NCBI RefSeq assembly: GCF_005405125.1
Contig: NZ_BJDL01000020.1
Span: 1-64,000, forward strand
From: Lactiplantibacillus songbeiensis
Lineage (GTDB): Bacteria > Bacillota > Bacilli > Lactobacillales > Lactobacillaceae
DNA length: 64,000 bases
Reading direction: 5' to 3'
Shown here one piece after another: positions 42,933 to 52,132 of the stretch. The translations under genes and the position numbers were made by a program. The notes below the pieces were generated by a model that was given only the letters and a program-made list of their open reading frames with translations, did no database searches and had not been told where the DNA came from. Each line of letters starts with the position of its first letter. The stretch's first letter is position 1.

Positions 42933-43498
42933 TTTATCTGATTGATAATTATGACAGCTTCACGTATAACTTGTACCAACTAGTCGGTACTTTAACGGCC
43001 GAACCAATTACGGTAATCAAAAATGATGCGTTAACACCGGCTGAACTGATTGCGCGTCATCCTAGTAAACTCTTTTTTTCGCCCGGTCCAGGACGGCCAG
43101 AACAGGCGGGGGCAATGATGGCTCAACTACATGCGTTGATTGGCCGGGTCCCCATTCTAGGGGTATGTCTAGGTCATCAAGCACTAGCGTTAGCGTATGG
43201 CGGTCAAGTCGGTCCAGCTCCTGAGTTGATGCATGGTCGTCCCAGTTCGATTACGGTTAATCAAGCTGGGCAGCTGTTTGCTGGTTGTCCAACGACCTTT
43301 ACCGGGGCGCGTTATCATTCACTGGCGATTACCCAATGTCCGTCTGACTTACAAGTAACGGCGACGGCTGATGATGGCACGATTATGGCGGTAGCAGATG
43401 AAGCCCGTGCGGTTTATGGGGTACAGTTTCATCCGGAATCAATCATGACTGATCCCAAGGTGGGCACTAAAATCATTCGTAACTTTCTGTCAATTTAG
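42929..43498 (+). CDS. trpG: anthranilate synthase component II (glutamine amidotransferase)
   Basis: 189 residues, class I amidotransferase. IDNYDSFTYNLYQ starts the domain, Cys80 in GVCLGHQALA is the nucleophile, and His/Glu lie in VQFHPES. It supplies ammonia to TrpE. It is coupled to trpE by an ATGA overlap. Behind it the operon is interrupted by 475 bases holding a second promoter and T-box. Confidence 0.95.
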   Translation: MIYLIDNYDSFTYNLYQLVGTLTAEPITVIKNDALTPAELIARHPSKLFFSPGPGRPEQAGAMMAQLHALIGRVPILGVCLGHQALALAYGGQVGPAPELMHGRPSSITVNQAGQLFAGCPTTFTGARYHSLAITQCPSDLQVTATADDGTIMAVADEARAVYGVQFHPESIMTDPKVGTKIIRNFLSI

Positions 43499-43530
43499 TG
43501 AGTAAAATTAAAATTAAATGAAAATAAAGC

Positions 43531-43872
43531 TTGACTTTCATCAAAAACAGCCTTATTCTCAATAACAACCAAATAAGTTCGTCCATAAACCGATGAGATG
43601 GAGATCAAGATAATTGTGCACGTAAAGAGAGCGGCCGCTGCTGAGAGTGCCGTCGAACGCAGATTATTAAATGGACCATCGAGGGTTCCCGCGAAACTGT
43701 AGTACCGGGAAACGTTAGGCATACGTCAATTGTCGGCAGGGTGTTAGCCCTGTGCTAAGCGTAATTAATTGAGGGACTGTCTGAGCAGTCGTCGATTAAT
43801 TAAATTAAGGTGGCACCGCGGAATAATCCGTCCTTAAACGTAGGTAAACTGCGTTTATGGGCGGATTTTTTG
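43531..43872 (+). promoter_or_regulatory. internal promoter and second tryptophan T-box
   Basis: TTGACT (43531-43536) and TATTCT (43554-43559), spacing 17, lie just before a second full T-box (about 43575-43872). It has the same stem I start (AGTTCGTCCATAAACCGATG), specifier TGG at 43672-43674, AAGGTGGCACCGCGG at 43807-43821 and a terminator ending GGGCGGATTTTTT. The copy is clearly homologous to the first but diverged in the middle, so trpDCFBA is controlled separately by tRNA-Trp. Confidence 0.95.
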
Positions 43873-43893
43873 GATTCTAAGGAGGTCATCAGT

Positions 43894-43935
43894 ATGCAAC
43901 TAAACCCTGGTAAACGATGGTATCACCCAATTTAA
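43894..43935 (+). CDS. 13-residue micro-ORF after the second T-box
   Basis: AAGGAGG (43879-43885) stands eight bases before ATG 43894, giving [13 protein letters not shown]. The codons CGA TGG (Arg-Trp) appear as in the first micro-ORF. Its TAA overlaps an ATG (43935) that is in frame with trpD, so ribosomes finishing here could restart on a 13-residue longer TrpD. Confidence 0.5.
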   Translation: MQLNPGKRWYHPI

Positions 43936-43973
43936 TGGCGCGTTACTTAGCATTTAAAATTGGAGGAATACCT

Positions 43974-44993
43974 ATGATTGAAACTGCGATTAAAACCTTA
44001 ACTGAAAATCAAGATTTAACTTATGACCAAACCCACGCCGTGATTGATGAGATTATGAGCGGACACACGACCGATATTCAAATTGCCAGCTTTTTAACTG
44101 GGCTAGCAGTCAAAATGGCGACCGTACCAGAAATTGCGGGAGCAGCCGCCGCGATGCGCGCTCATGCGTTGGCGTTTCCAACCGATGAAGCCGTCTTAGA
44201 AATTGTCGGTACGGGCGGTGATCATTCGAATTCATTTAATATTTCAACGACGACGGCGCTAGTTGTTTCGGCGACTGGGATTCCGGTGGCCAAGCATGGT
44301 AATCGCGCGGCTTCATCGAAGAGTGGCGCGGCCGATGTGTTAGAAGCACTGGGCGTCAACATTACCGTTGATCCGCAACAGAGTGCCACGATTCTGCGAC
44401 AGATTGGGTTATGTTTCTTATTCGCGCAAGAATACCATCAAGCGATGAAGTATGTGGCGCCAGTCCGTCAGGCATTAGGCATTCGGACCTTGTTCAACAT
44501 TCTTGGGCCGTTAGCTAATCCGGCACATGCCACGGCACAAGTCTTGGGGGTCTACGATGATGCCTTAGTCGTCCCGATGGCGAAGGTCTTGCAGCAGTTG
44601 GGGCTAAAGCATGCGATGGTCGTGCATGGTCAAGATGGCTTTGATGAAGTGTCCTTATCCGCACCAACCACAGTGGCTGAGATTAACGGTGACCACTTAA
44701 CCACGACCACGTTAACGCCCGAACAATTCGGACTACAACGTTGTGATAAAGCGGCAATTATTGGAGGCTCGCCAGCTGACAATGCGGCGATTACGCGTGC
44801 TATTTTGAATGGACAACCGGGTCCACAACGAGATGTGGTCGTGTTCAACGCCGGTTGTGCCATTCACACGGCGCGACCCGAACTGAGTATTCAAGCTGGC
44901 ATTAACTTGGCCCAAGCCGCCATTGATGACGGAGCAGCTTTACAACAATTGACGCAACTGATTGCCTTAACGAAAGCGGGGCAGGCCGCATGA
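43974..44993 (+). CDS. trpD: anthranilate phosphoribosyltransferase
   Basis: 339 residues. [19 protein letters not shown] binds [22 protein letters not shown] and [23 protein letters not shown] (in parts) bind anthranilate and Mg. It joins anthranilate and PRPP. The ATG at 43974 has GGAGGA five bases ahead and gives the normal family N-terminus; an in-frame ATG at 43935 overlapping the micro-ORF stop is possible. Its end overlaps trpC by four bases. Confidence 0.95.
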   Translation: MIETAIKTLTENQDLTYDQTHAVIDEIMSGHTTDIQIASFLTGLAVKMATVPEIAGAAAAMRAHALAFPTDEAVLEIVGTGGDHSNSFNISTTTALVVSATGIPVAKHGNRAASSKSGAADVLEALGVNITVDPQQSATILRQIGLCFLFAQEYHQAMKYVAPVRQALGIRTLFNILGPLANPAHATAQVLGVYDDALVVPMAKVLQQLGLKHAMVVHGQDGFDEVSLSAPTTVAEINGDHLTTTTLTPEQFGLQRCDKAAIIGGSPADNAAITRAILNGQPGPQRDVVVFNAGCAIHTARPELSIQAGINLAQAAIDDGAALQQLTQLIALTKAGQAA

Positions 44994-45775
44994 TTTTAGA
45001 CACGCTGGTCCAGCATACCCAACGCCGACTAGCGGCGCAGACGATTCCCACAGCGATCTTGCGACAGCAAGCCCTGGCAAGGCCTAAAGGTAATGTCGAC
45101 GCCGTCTTGAATCGGTTTCGACACCCCGGCTTACAAGTGATTGGCGAAGTCAAACAAGCGTCGCCATCGAAAGGCCAGATTGTAACGAATTTTCCGTATT
45201 TACAAATTGCACAGGCTTATGTCGCAGCCGGAATTGATGCGATTTCCGTGTTGACCGAACCAGATTATTTTCACGGTGACTTGGCTTATTTGCAAACGAT
45301 TGCTAATAAGGTTGATGTTCCAGTCTTACGAAAAGATTTTACGTTAGCACCAAGCATGCTGTATCGAGCGAAGTTAGCAGGGGCCGACATGGTCTTACTA
45401 ATTGTTGCTATCTTAACGGATGCACAATTGCGTGAGTTGCAGGCGTTAGCCGATGACTTAGGCTTAGCGGCGATTGTAGAAGTGCATAATCGGACAGAAT
45501 TAACCCGTGGCTTGGCAGCTGGCGCGCGGCTGATTGGGATCAATAACCGGGATTTAACAGATTTCAAAGTTGACTTAAATCGCAGTATTAGTTTACGGCC
45601 GATGGTGCCAGCGGGGATTCCCGTGATTGCTGAAAGCGGGATTCGGACTGCCACGGATATGGCGCGCTTACGGGCAGCTAAGCTGGATGGCGTCTTGATT
45701 GGTGAGACCTTAATGCGTGCCCCTGATAAAGCGGCTAAGTTAGCCGAGTTAAAAGGAAGTATTGCTAATGACTAA
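44990..45775 (+). CDS. trpC: indole-3-glycerol phosphate synthase
   Basis: 261 residues, TIM barrel. [34 protein letters not shown] and [15 protein letters not shown] are conserved, with the catalytic lysines in the first and third. It closes the indole ring from the TrpF product. Start and end overlap its neighbours (ATGA with trpD, eight bases with trpF), showing tight operon packing. Confidence 0.95.
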   Translation: MILDTLVQHTQRRLAAQTIPTAILRQQALARPKGNVDAVLNRFRHPGLQVIGEVKQASPSKGQIVTNFPYLQIAQAYVAAGIDAISVLTEPDYFHGDLAYLQTIANKVDVPVLRKDFTLAPSMLYRAKLAGADMVLLIVAILTDAQLRELQALADDLGLAAIVEVHNRTELTRGLAAGARLIGINNRDLTDFKVDLNRSISLRPMVPAGIPVIAESGIRTATDMARLRAAKLDGVLIGETLMRAPDKAAKLAELKGSIAND

Positions 45776-46355
45776 AATTAAAATCTGCGGGTTAATGACG
45801 ACCGCTGATATTGCGGCTATTAATCACGCTAAACCAGATTATGCCGGCTTTGTATTTACTGCTGGTCGACATCAACTGACCTTGGATCAAGCTTTAAACT
45901 TGCGGCGACACCTGGATTCAGCGATTCCTAGTGTAGGAGTCTTTGTCGATGCCTCATTGGCGACGATGCTGATGGCCGTGCAGCAAGGGGCGATTAGCAT
46001 CGTGCAACTGCACGGCCATGAATCGGCAACGACCATCCGGGCCTTACAACGCACTGGTGTCCCAGTGATTCAAGCATTTCGTTTGCCAGAACGGCCGTAT
46101 CAGGCAACGCCAGCGGATTATGTCATGCTAGATAGTCAGGTAGGCAGTAAGCAACCGTTAACGCAAGCACAGCTTAACCTACCGATTAGTCAGCCGGTCT
46201 TTTTAGCCGGCGCATTGACGCCAAAAAATGTTACGGCTGTCCTACAAACTAGTCGGCCTGCAGTTATCGATGTCTCGCGTGGTGTGGAAACGGCTGGCCG
46301 TAAGGATCCACATAAAATCGCGCAGATGGTGGCTAAAGTCCATCAATTCAACTGA
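45768..46355 (+). CDS. trpF: phosphoribosylanthranilate isomerase
   Basis: 195 residues, TIM barrel. KIKICGLM holds the catalytic Cys at residue 7 and [18 protein letters not shown] and [13 protein letters not shown] are family blocks with the phosphate site. It carries out the Amadori rearrangement before TrpC. The ATG at 45768 lies inside the end of trpC, with AAGGAAG ten bases upstream. Confidence 0.94.
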   Translation: MTKIKICGLMTTADIAAINHAKPDYAGFVFTAGRHQLTLDQALNLRRHLDSAIPSVGVFVDASLATMLMAVQQGAISIVQLHGHESATTIRALQRTGVPVIQAFRLPERPYQATPADYVMLDSQVGSKQPLTQAQLNLPISQPVFLAGALTPKNVTAVLQTSRPAVIDVSRGVETAGRKDPHKIAQMVAKVHQFN

Positions 46356-46371
46356 AATGGAGTTCTTTAAA

Positions 46372-47586
46372 ATGTCAGAAAGACTAACAACAGCTCAGAC
46401 AACCGATGATCGCTATTACGGTCAGTTCGGTGGTCAATTCATCCCAGAAACCTTAATGACGGAATTACAAGCCGTGGCTAAGGCGTATCACCGTTATCGG
46501 CAAGATCCAGATTTCTTGCATGACCTACACACATTATTACACGACTATGCTAATCGGCCCTCATTGCTCTACTATGCCGAGCGGATGACCAAGGATTTGG
46601 GTGGCGCCAAGATTTATTTAAAACGTGAAGATTTGAATCATACTGGTGCTCACAAGATTAATAATGTGATTGGTCAAGCCTTAATTGCTAAACGGATGGG
46701 AAAGACCCGCCTGATTGCCGAGACCGGGGCCGGGCAGCATGGCGTGGCAACGGCCACAATTGCCGCCTTATTCGGCATGGACTGTGAAGTCTATATGGGT
46801 AAGTTGGATACGGATCGTCAACGGTTGAATGTCTATCGGATGGAATTACTAGGCGCTAAAGTCCATCCAGTGACGACTGGTTCAATGGTGTTAAAAGATG
46901 CGGTCAACGCGGCGCTACAAGCATGGACGCAACGGGTCGATGATACTTTTTATGTGATGGGTTCAGCCGTAGGACCTTATCCGTTTCCACAGATGGTGCA
47001 TGATTTTCAGAGCGTGATCAGTCGGGAATCTAAAGCGCAGCTGCAAGCGGTTGAACATCATTTACCAGATATGGTCGTGGCGTGTGTTGGCGGTGGCAGT
47101 AATGCCATTGGGAGTTTTGCCCAATATATCGACGATCCTAGTGTGCAGTTGATTGGTTGTGAAGCTGCGGGTAAAGGTGTCAATACCGGGCAAACTGCTG
47201 CCACGATTGAAAAGGGAACTCCAGGGATTTTCCACGGCATGAAGTCCTTGTTCTTACAAAATGATGATGGTCAGATTGATCAAGTTTATTCGATCTCAGC
47301 CGGCCTGGATTATCCTGGGGTTGGTCCGGAACATGCCCAATTAGCAGCGCTAAAACGCGCGACCTATGTTGGCATTACGGATGAAGAAGCCGTGCAAGCT
47401 TTTGAATATATTGCGAAGACGGAAGGAATTATTGCGGCGATTGAAAGTTGTCACGCTTTAGCCTATGTGATGAAGGTGGCGCCAACGATGCGACCGGATC
47501 AAACAATCATTTGTACATTGTCAGGCCGTGGCGATAAGGATGTTGCCGCAATTGCACGCTATCGGGGGACTGATTTACATGACTAA
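46372..47586 (+). CDS. trpB: tryptophan synthase beta subunit
   Basis: 404 residues, PLP enzyme. Lys95 in [15 protein letters not shown] forms the Schiff base, and [12 protein letters not shown] binds the cofactor phosphate. [13 protein letters not shown] is the typical N-terminus. It joins indole from TrpA with serine. The ATG at 46372 has GGAG nine bases before it; longer in-frame starts lie inside trpF. It overlaps trpA by eight bases. Confidence 0.96.
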   Translation: MSERLTTAQTTDDRYYGQFGGQFIPETLMTELQAVAKAYHRYRQDPDFLHDLHTLLHDYANRPSLLYYAERMTKDLGGAKIYLKREDLNHTGAHKINNVIGQALIAKRMGKTRLIAETGAGQHGVATATIAALFGMDCEVYMGKLDTDRQRLNVYRMELLGAKVHPVTTGSMVLKDAVNAALQAWTQRVDDTFYVMGSAVGPYPFPQMVHDFQSVISRESKAQLQAVEHHLPDMVVACVGGGSNAIGSFAQYIDDPSVQLIGCEAAGKGVNTGQTAATIEKGTPGIFHGMKSLFLQNDDGQIDQVYSISAGLDYPGVGPEHAQLAALKRATYVGITDEEAVQAFEYIAKTEGIIAAIESCHALAYVMKVAPTMRPDQTIICTLSGRGDKDVAAIARYRGTDLHD

Positions 47587-48349
47587 TTTAAAAGCTGTTT
47601 TTGATCAACAAAAAGTTTTTATGCCTTTTATTGTGGCTGATGATCCGGATGTTGAGACCACAGTAAAAAGTATCGTGACACTCGCTGAAAATGGAGCGGA
47701 TGTTGTTGAACTGGGATTACCATTCTCTGACCCCGTCGCGGATGGTCCCGTGATTCAGGCGGCTGACTTACGCGCATTTAAAGCCGGGGTCAAGACGGCG
47801 ACCGTCTTTGAAATCGTCGAGCAGGTTCGCACACAAACGGCCGTGCCTATTGTGTTATTAACCTATGTCAATTTGGTTTATAAATATGGTTATGACGCCT
47901 TTTGCCAGCGCTGTCAGCAACTCGATATTAGTGGTTTGGTGATTCCAGATCTGCCACTAGAAGAAAATGCCGAATTAAAAGCGATTGCGACGAAGCATCA
48001 TGTGGCGTTAGTGCCACTGATTGCGCCGACTTCTGGCAAGCGTATCACCAAGATTGCGGCTCAAGCAACTGGGTTTATTTACGTCGTTTCAGCGATGGGC
48101 GTCACCGGTCAACGGGAGCAGTTTTCGAAGCAGTTGGCCACGACGATTGCCCAGATTCGGGCGGTTACCACAGTCCCAGTCGCCATTGGGTTTGGCATTC
48201 ATTCACCGCAACAAGCGCATGAGCTTGGCCAATTAGCGGATGGTATCATTATTGGGAGCGCGATTGTGAAGTTGATGGCCGCCCAACCGGTTGACTTGCA
48301 AGCCCAATTAGCCAACTATGCGCAGTCAATTAAGCAAGCTTTAAGCTAA
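47579..48349 (+). CDS. trpA: tryptophan synthase alpha subunit
   Basis: 256 residues, TIM barrel. The catalytic Glu is in [16 protein letters not shown], followed by the second Asp in [23 protein letters not shown] and GSAIVK bind the phosphate. It cleaves indole-3-glycerol phosphate and channels indole to TrpB. It is the last trp gene and is followed by a terminator. The set trpEGDCFBA is complete for chorismate to tryptophan. Confidence 0.96.
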   Translation: MTNLKAVFDQQKVFMPFIVADDPDVETTVKSIVTLAENGADVVELGLPFSDPVADGPVIQAADLRAFKAGVKTATVFEIVEQVRTQTAVPIVLLTYVNLVYKYGYDAFCQRCQQLDISGLVIPDLPLEENAELKAIATKHHVALVPLIAPTSGKRITKIAAQATGFIYVVSAMGVTGQREQFSKQLATTIAQIRAVTTVPVAIGFGIHSPQQAHELGQLADGIIIGSAIVKLMAAQPVDLQAQLANYAQSIKQALS

Positions 48350-48373
48350 ATGATAGGTCATCCTAACTAGGTT

Positions 48374-48402
48374 GAAACACGTCTCATTTGGGGCGTGTTT
48401 TT
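48374..48402 (+). terminator. rho-independent terminator of the trp operon
   Basis: AAACACG and CGTGTTT pair around a loop and are followed by TTGTG; the T run is modest. Confidence 0.7.
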
Positions 48403-48408
48403 GTGTTA

Positions 48409-48423
48409 TTCCATAACGGAATA
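48409..48423 (+). promoter_or_regulatory. palindrome upstream of lpdB
   Basis: ATTCC-ATAAC-GGAAT is an inverted repeat about 90 bases before lpdB. Its size and T-N11-A shape would fit a LysR-type operator, but no LysR gene is in the window. Confidence 0.35.
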
Positions 48424-48511
48424 TGAATTAGTCAAAAGTCGAGTTGTTCCCGACCTAGCCGGCGTTTAAGATAGAGGTTGAAGCTAAAGATGAAATTAAG
48501 AGGTCGATTAA

Positions 48512-49075
48512 ATGAAACAGATTGTAGTTGGGATTACGGGGGCGTCCGGAACGATATACGCCGTCGATTTATTAGCCAAGTTAAAGCCAATGCCGGATGT
48601 GGAGACGCATCTGGTGATGAGTACTTGGGCTAAGAAGAACTTAGCACTTGAAACGGATTATTCCTTACAACAGTTAAAAGACTTAGCTGATTATACGTAT
48701 AATATCAACGATCAAGGCGCTAAGATTGCCAGCGGTTCTTTCTTAAATGATGGGATGGTGATTGTTCCCGCTAGTATGAAAACCGTAGCCGGAATCGCTT
48801 ATGGCTTTGGTGACAATCTGATTGCGCGAGCCGCCGATGTCACGATTAAGGAGCAACGAAAATTAGTGATTGTTCCACGTGAAACACCGTTGAGTGTGAT
48901 CCATCTGGAAAATTTGACGAAGTTGGCGAAGCTCGGTGCCCAGATTATTCCGCCGATTCCAGCGTTTTATAATCAGCCAAAAACGATTCAAGATTTAGTC
49001 AATCATCAAACGATGAAGATTTTAGATGCCTTTCAAATTCATAACGACACTGATCGACGTTGGGAAGGGGATTAG
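48512..49075 (+). CDS. lpdB: UbiX-like flavin prenyltransferase, gallate decarboxylase subunit B
   Basis: 187 residues. GITGASGTIYAVDLL at the N-terminus binds FMN, and VIVPASMKTVAGIAYGFGDNL and LVIVPRETPLSVIHLENL are UbiX/PadB blocks. Such proteins make prenylated FMN for a UbiD-type decarboxylase. With the small LpdD gene behind it, the pair matches lpdB-lpdD of L. plantarum, where the catalytic subunit LpdC is encoded elsewhere; no UbiD-like gene is present here. The ATG follows a modest AGAGG site. Confidence 0.88.
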   Translation: MKQIVVGITGASGTIYAVDLLAKLKPMPDVETHLVMSTWAKKNLALETDYSLQQLKDLADYTYNINDQGAKIASGSFLNDGMVIVPASMKTVAGIAYGFGDNLIARAADVTIKEQRKLVIVPRETPLSVIHLENLTKLAKLGAQIIPPIPAFYNQPKTIQDLVNHQTMKILDAFQIHNDTDRRWEGD

Positions 49076-49079
49076 TTAG

Positions 49080-49490
49080 ATGGCAACATTTATGACGCGT
49101 CAAGCGGGGTATCAAATGATGGCCACTGTCCAAGTGATCGGCTTTGACCTGTTGATTGTCGTCACCGGTGGTAGTCATCCGCACATTGGCGATGTGACCA
49201 CCCTAACGGCGACAACTACGCCACAAACCATCAAATTTCCAAGTCATGATGGTCGCTTCCACAAAGATAACTTTATTTCGGAACGCCTAGCCCAACAATT
49301 GCAGGCTTATTTACCTGGTAGTTGTACGATTACGGCTGGTATTCACGTTAATCAAATTACAAAAGCTCAGATTGCTGCGGCCGCGCCAATGACGACCGCG
49401 CTGGGTGAACAAATTATCACTTGGCTGCAAGCTAATCCGATTCAAGCTCAACAACCAGAATATTACAGCAATACAGAACAGCCCAAGTAG
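49080..49490 (+). CDS. lpdD: gallate decarboxylase subunit D (LpdD-like)
   Basis: 136 residues. GFDLLIVVTGGSHPHIGDVT and the later FPSHDGRFHKDNFISERLA contain several His and Asp residues typical of the YclD/LpdD group. Its precise role in hydroxyarylic acid decarboxylases is unclear. It starts five bases after the lpdB stop, which supports the assignment, and ends near a hairpin that also serves the convergent phosphatase gene. Confidence 0.85.
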   Translation: MATFMTRQAGYQMMATVQVIGFDLLIVVTGGSHPHIGDVTTLTATTTPQTIKFPSHDGRFHKDNFISERLAQQLQAYLPGSCTITAGIHVNQITKAQIAAAAPMTTALGEQIITWLQANPIQAQQPEYYSNTEQPK

Positions 49491-49503
49491 GCTTAAAATA
49501 AAT

Positions 49504-49551
49504 AGAACGCCCATTACTAACAGTCATTGACTGCCGGTAATGGGCGTTCTT
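49504..49551. terminator. hairpin between convergent genes
   Basis: AGAACGCCCATTAC and GTAATGGGCGTTCT form a perfect 14-bp stem around a 20-base loop. The T run is short, so termination strength is uncertain. Confidence 0.6.
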
Positions 49552-49586
49552 GCTAGGATTTAGGATGGTTCAAGTGGAGTTGAGGC

Positions 49587-50462
49587 TTATTTTAAATACA
49601 TGTGCCGCAATTTGGTGATGTCACTGTTGGTCAAGCCAATTCCTTTATGCAAGAAATTGTTCATTGAACCGTAGTCCTTTTTGATTAACTTATATGATGT
49701 GTTGATGTAAGTCATCTTTACCGCATCCATTGCTTTTTTACGTTTGTAGTCGAGTGATTTTTTCGAAACACCTTTGGCAGTTAAGGCTGCCAAGTTCTGC
49801 TTGTTGAGGCTAGCGCGGAATTTATTGGAGAGCATGAAGTCATGATTGATGGTCTTACGATCAACGCCTAACGCTGACAAAACCAGTACGCTACCCATAC
49901 CGGCACGGTCTTTGCCTGCGGAGCAATGCCAGAGCACTGCTTTATTCTTAGGGTTGTGTAAGAGTTGCTCGAATAAGTTGTGATAAGCGTTGCGGGCGCC
50001 TTTGGTTGTGACGAATTGGCTATAAGTATGTGCCATAACTTTGTCGCCGGATTCCGTCTTGCCAATCTTGGAGAAGTTATGCATGACTGGATCAAAGACG
50101 TATTTAACGCCTTTGATTTTAACATCCGGCGATTTTTTAACTTCGCCATCAGTTCGGAGATCAATATCAGTTGCGAGATGGTACTTTTGGACTAATTTCT
50201 TAGTATCAGCCTTGGTTAAGGTTCCGAGCGCTGCTGACCGGAGTAACTTGTGTTTCTTAATCGTTTTGCCGTCTTTAGTCCGGTAACCGCCTAAGTCGCG
50301 GACGTTAATCGCACCTTGGAGCTTAATCTGTTTTACTTTCGGTTGTTTGACCGTTTTCGTTGCTTTTTTGGTTGCCGCATGGGCTAACAAAGGCGTCACG
50401 ATACTGGTGCTAGGTGTTACTACCGATAAAGCTAACATTGCCACAATAACTGATTTTCTCAA
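49587..50462 (-). CDS. secreted tyrosine/serine-type protein phosphatase
   Basis: About 291 residues. A signal peptide ends near residue 29 (LLAHA before ATKK), followed by a Lys-rich segment. The domain of the Y_phosphatase3 group has GAINVRDLGGYRTKDG and the CX5R loop HCSAGKDRAG with Cys180 as nucleophile. It may dephosphorylate proteins or phospholipids outside the cell; the substrate is unknown. The TTG at 50462 follows GGAGGGG; an ATG at 50477 would place that site inside the gene. Confidence 0.85.
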   Translation of the reverse strand: MRKSVIVAMLALSVVTPSTSIVTPLLAHAATKKATKTVKQPKVKQIKLQGAINVRDLGGYRTKDGKTIKKHKLLRSAALGTLTKADTKKLVQKYHLATDIDLRTDGEVKKSPDVKIKGVKYVFDPVMHNFSKIGKTESGDKVMAHTYSQFVTTKGARNAYHNLFEQLLHNPKNKAVLWHCSAGKDRAGMGSVLVLSALGVDRKTINHDFMLSNKFRASLNKQNLAALTAKGVSKKSLDYKRKKAMDAVKMTYINTSYKLIKKDYGSMNNFLHKGIGLTNSDITKLRHMYLK

Positions 50463-50591
50463 TGGATTCCCCTCCAATAAAAGAATGTCTTAACTATAGT
50501 CCTCGAATGTAAAGCTCATATATGGATTCGGTAAAGATTATGTAAGCGAAGTGAACTAATTGGTTTTATCAGCTGATTGAGCGAGAATAGT

Positions 50592-50633
50592 AAAATAGTC
50601 GGAGATCCTGAAATTATCAAGGATTTCCGACTA
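50592..50633 (-). terminator. rho-independent terminator of the Rrf2-type gene
   Basis: AATAGTCGGA-ATCCT and its complement pair almost fully; on the minus strand the stem is followed by TTTTA. Confidence 0.7.
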
Positions 50634-50636
50634 TTG

Positions 50637-51083
50637 TTAGTTATGCGATAAAGCGTCTTTTTTAGCTTGTTCGACTAAAATGTTATCGACAATATCTTGC
50701 ATGCTGGTACGTGCTAACCGAGCTTCGGCAGCGGTCTGGGCGTCTTGATAGTATTGCTGCAAGACGGTCTGAATATTGCCGCCAACGATGCATTCCGGAT
50801 TGGTTTTCAGATCAACGGCAAAGAGTGATTTATCCCCTTCGACCGCGTAAAAAATGGTTAGTAATGAGATCTGATTTAGTGGTTTGGCTAATGCTGGTTG
50901 TGCTGAACCGGGGGTCGTTGTAATAAGCCCGGCCTGCCGTAACTTGCCCATTAACCGTCGGACCACCACCGGACTGGTCTCGATACTGCTGGCAATCAGG
51001 TCACTAGTTAAGTGTTGATCAGCATAGATATTGAGAAACGCTAGTAAATGGATGGAATCACTCAAACGGGTTGATACACGCAT
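50637..51083 (-). CDS. Rrf2-family transcriptional regulator
   Basis: 148 residues. It starts MRVSTRLSDSIHLLAFL, and the winged helix TSDLIASSIETSPVVVRRLMGKLRQAGLI is typical of Rrf2. Only one Cys (PECIVGG) is present, so the three-Cys iron-sulfur site of IscR or NsrR is missing; such members may sense redox state or a metabolite in another way. The ATG at 51083 has AGGAAGTGAG ahead. A TetR regulator gene is divergent, 182 bases away. Confidence 0.85.
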   Translation of the reverse strand: MRVSTRLSDSIHLLAFLNIYADQHLTSDLIASSIETSPVVVRRLMGKLRQAGLITTTPGSAQPALAKPLNQISLLTIFYAVEGDKSLFAVDLKTNPECIVGGNIQTVLQQYYQDAQTAAEARLARTSMQDIVDNILVEQAKKDALSHN

Positions 51084-51265
51084 AAACTCACTTCCTGTAA
51101 CTATATTAATTACTGTGATTATACGATAGCTAAATATGTAAAGCAATTATTAATGCTAATTCGAATAATCATGTAACTTTTCAAAGAAATTTGTTGCTTA
51201 TTATTACAAAATCGGTTATGATGATGGTAATAAATTGAGCAGTTACTTCAAAAAGGAGCTTTAAA

Positions 51266-51943
51266 ATGAGTGAACTTGAAACCATCCAGGCGTATTATGC
51301 CGCTTCATTAGGCAAGGATGGCCAAATTACCAAGACCCAACGCAAGATTTTATCGGCCGCGTTAGCGCTGTTTGCTGAAAAGAGTTATGAAGAGGTTGGC
51401 ACCCGGGAAATTGCAGACCGTGCGGGTGTTGCAGAGGGGACACTTTTTCATAATTTTACTAATAAGAACGGGATTTTAAAGGCAATTATGCAGCCAATTG
51501 TGCAGCATATTTTGCCGATGATGTTGAACACTTTGGATCAGGCGACCTTAGACGAAGATAGTCAAACGTTAGACATGTTTATCGTTAGTTTAGTCGCGGA
51601 TCGCGTTGCTTTTGTGGAACGGAATCGGGCTTCTTTGGAAGTGATCTTATCCCAATTCTTCAATAACGCGGAAGACCGTGCTGCCGTACTGGGCATGGTG
51701 TCACCAGAGGTTTTAACGCAAGCCAATCAGGTGATGGATCGCTTAAAAGCGGACGGTGAACTGGTTGACTGGCCAAATCATATGATTTTACAATTGTTGT
51801 TTTCAACATTGGGCGGTTATTTAGTTGAAAAAGTCTTGTATGCAGACTTAGATGTTTATGATAATCAACAAACGGTACACTATCTCAGTGATTTCTTAGT
51901 TAACGGCTTAAGCCCGCGCAGAATGCCGTTACAGGTGGATTAG
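51266..51943 (+). CDS. TetR-family transcriptional regulator
   Basis: 225 residues. The N-terminal HTH reads VGTREIADRAGVAEGTLFHNFTNK (recognition part AGVAEGTLFHNF), preceded by an extended tail of about 30 residues. The C-terminal ligand domain is helical and not diagnostic. AAGGAGC precedes the ATG. It lies between a divergent Rrf2 gene and mntH; either it regulates itself or a nearby target, which cannot be told from sequence. Confidence 0.85.
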   Translation: MSELETIQAYYAASLGKDGQITKTQRKILSAALALFAEKSYEEVGTREIADRAGVAEGTLFHNFTNKNGILKAIMQPIVQHILPMMLNTLDQATLDEDSQTLDMFIVSLVADRVAFVERNRASLEVILSQFFNNAEDRAAVLGMVSPEVLTQANQVMDRLKADGELVDWPNHMILQLLFSTLGGYLVEKVLYADLDVYDNQQTVHYLSDFLVNGLSPRRMPLQVD

Positions 51944-51992
51944 TCGGCATCTTTGTAAACTTAGGTGACCCAAATAAAACAAATGAAAACAG

Positions 51993-52132
51993 TTGACTAT
52001 TTTCTCATTGATGATATACTACCAAGTGGAATTAAAGTGACTGCTCAATTTAAGGTGATTGAGCGTTACTGTTGAGGATCACACAGTAGTCCACAACCTG
52101 AATTCTAAACCAATAGAAGAGAGGGTTTCATA
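51993..52132 (+). promoter_or_regulatory. mntH promoter and leader
   Basis: TTGACT (51993-51998) and TATACT (52015-52020), spacing 16, are followed by a leader of about 105 bases. This contains the hairpin GCTCAAT/ATTGAGC (about 52042-52063). No known manganese riboswitch is recognisable. Confidence 0.5.
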
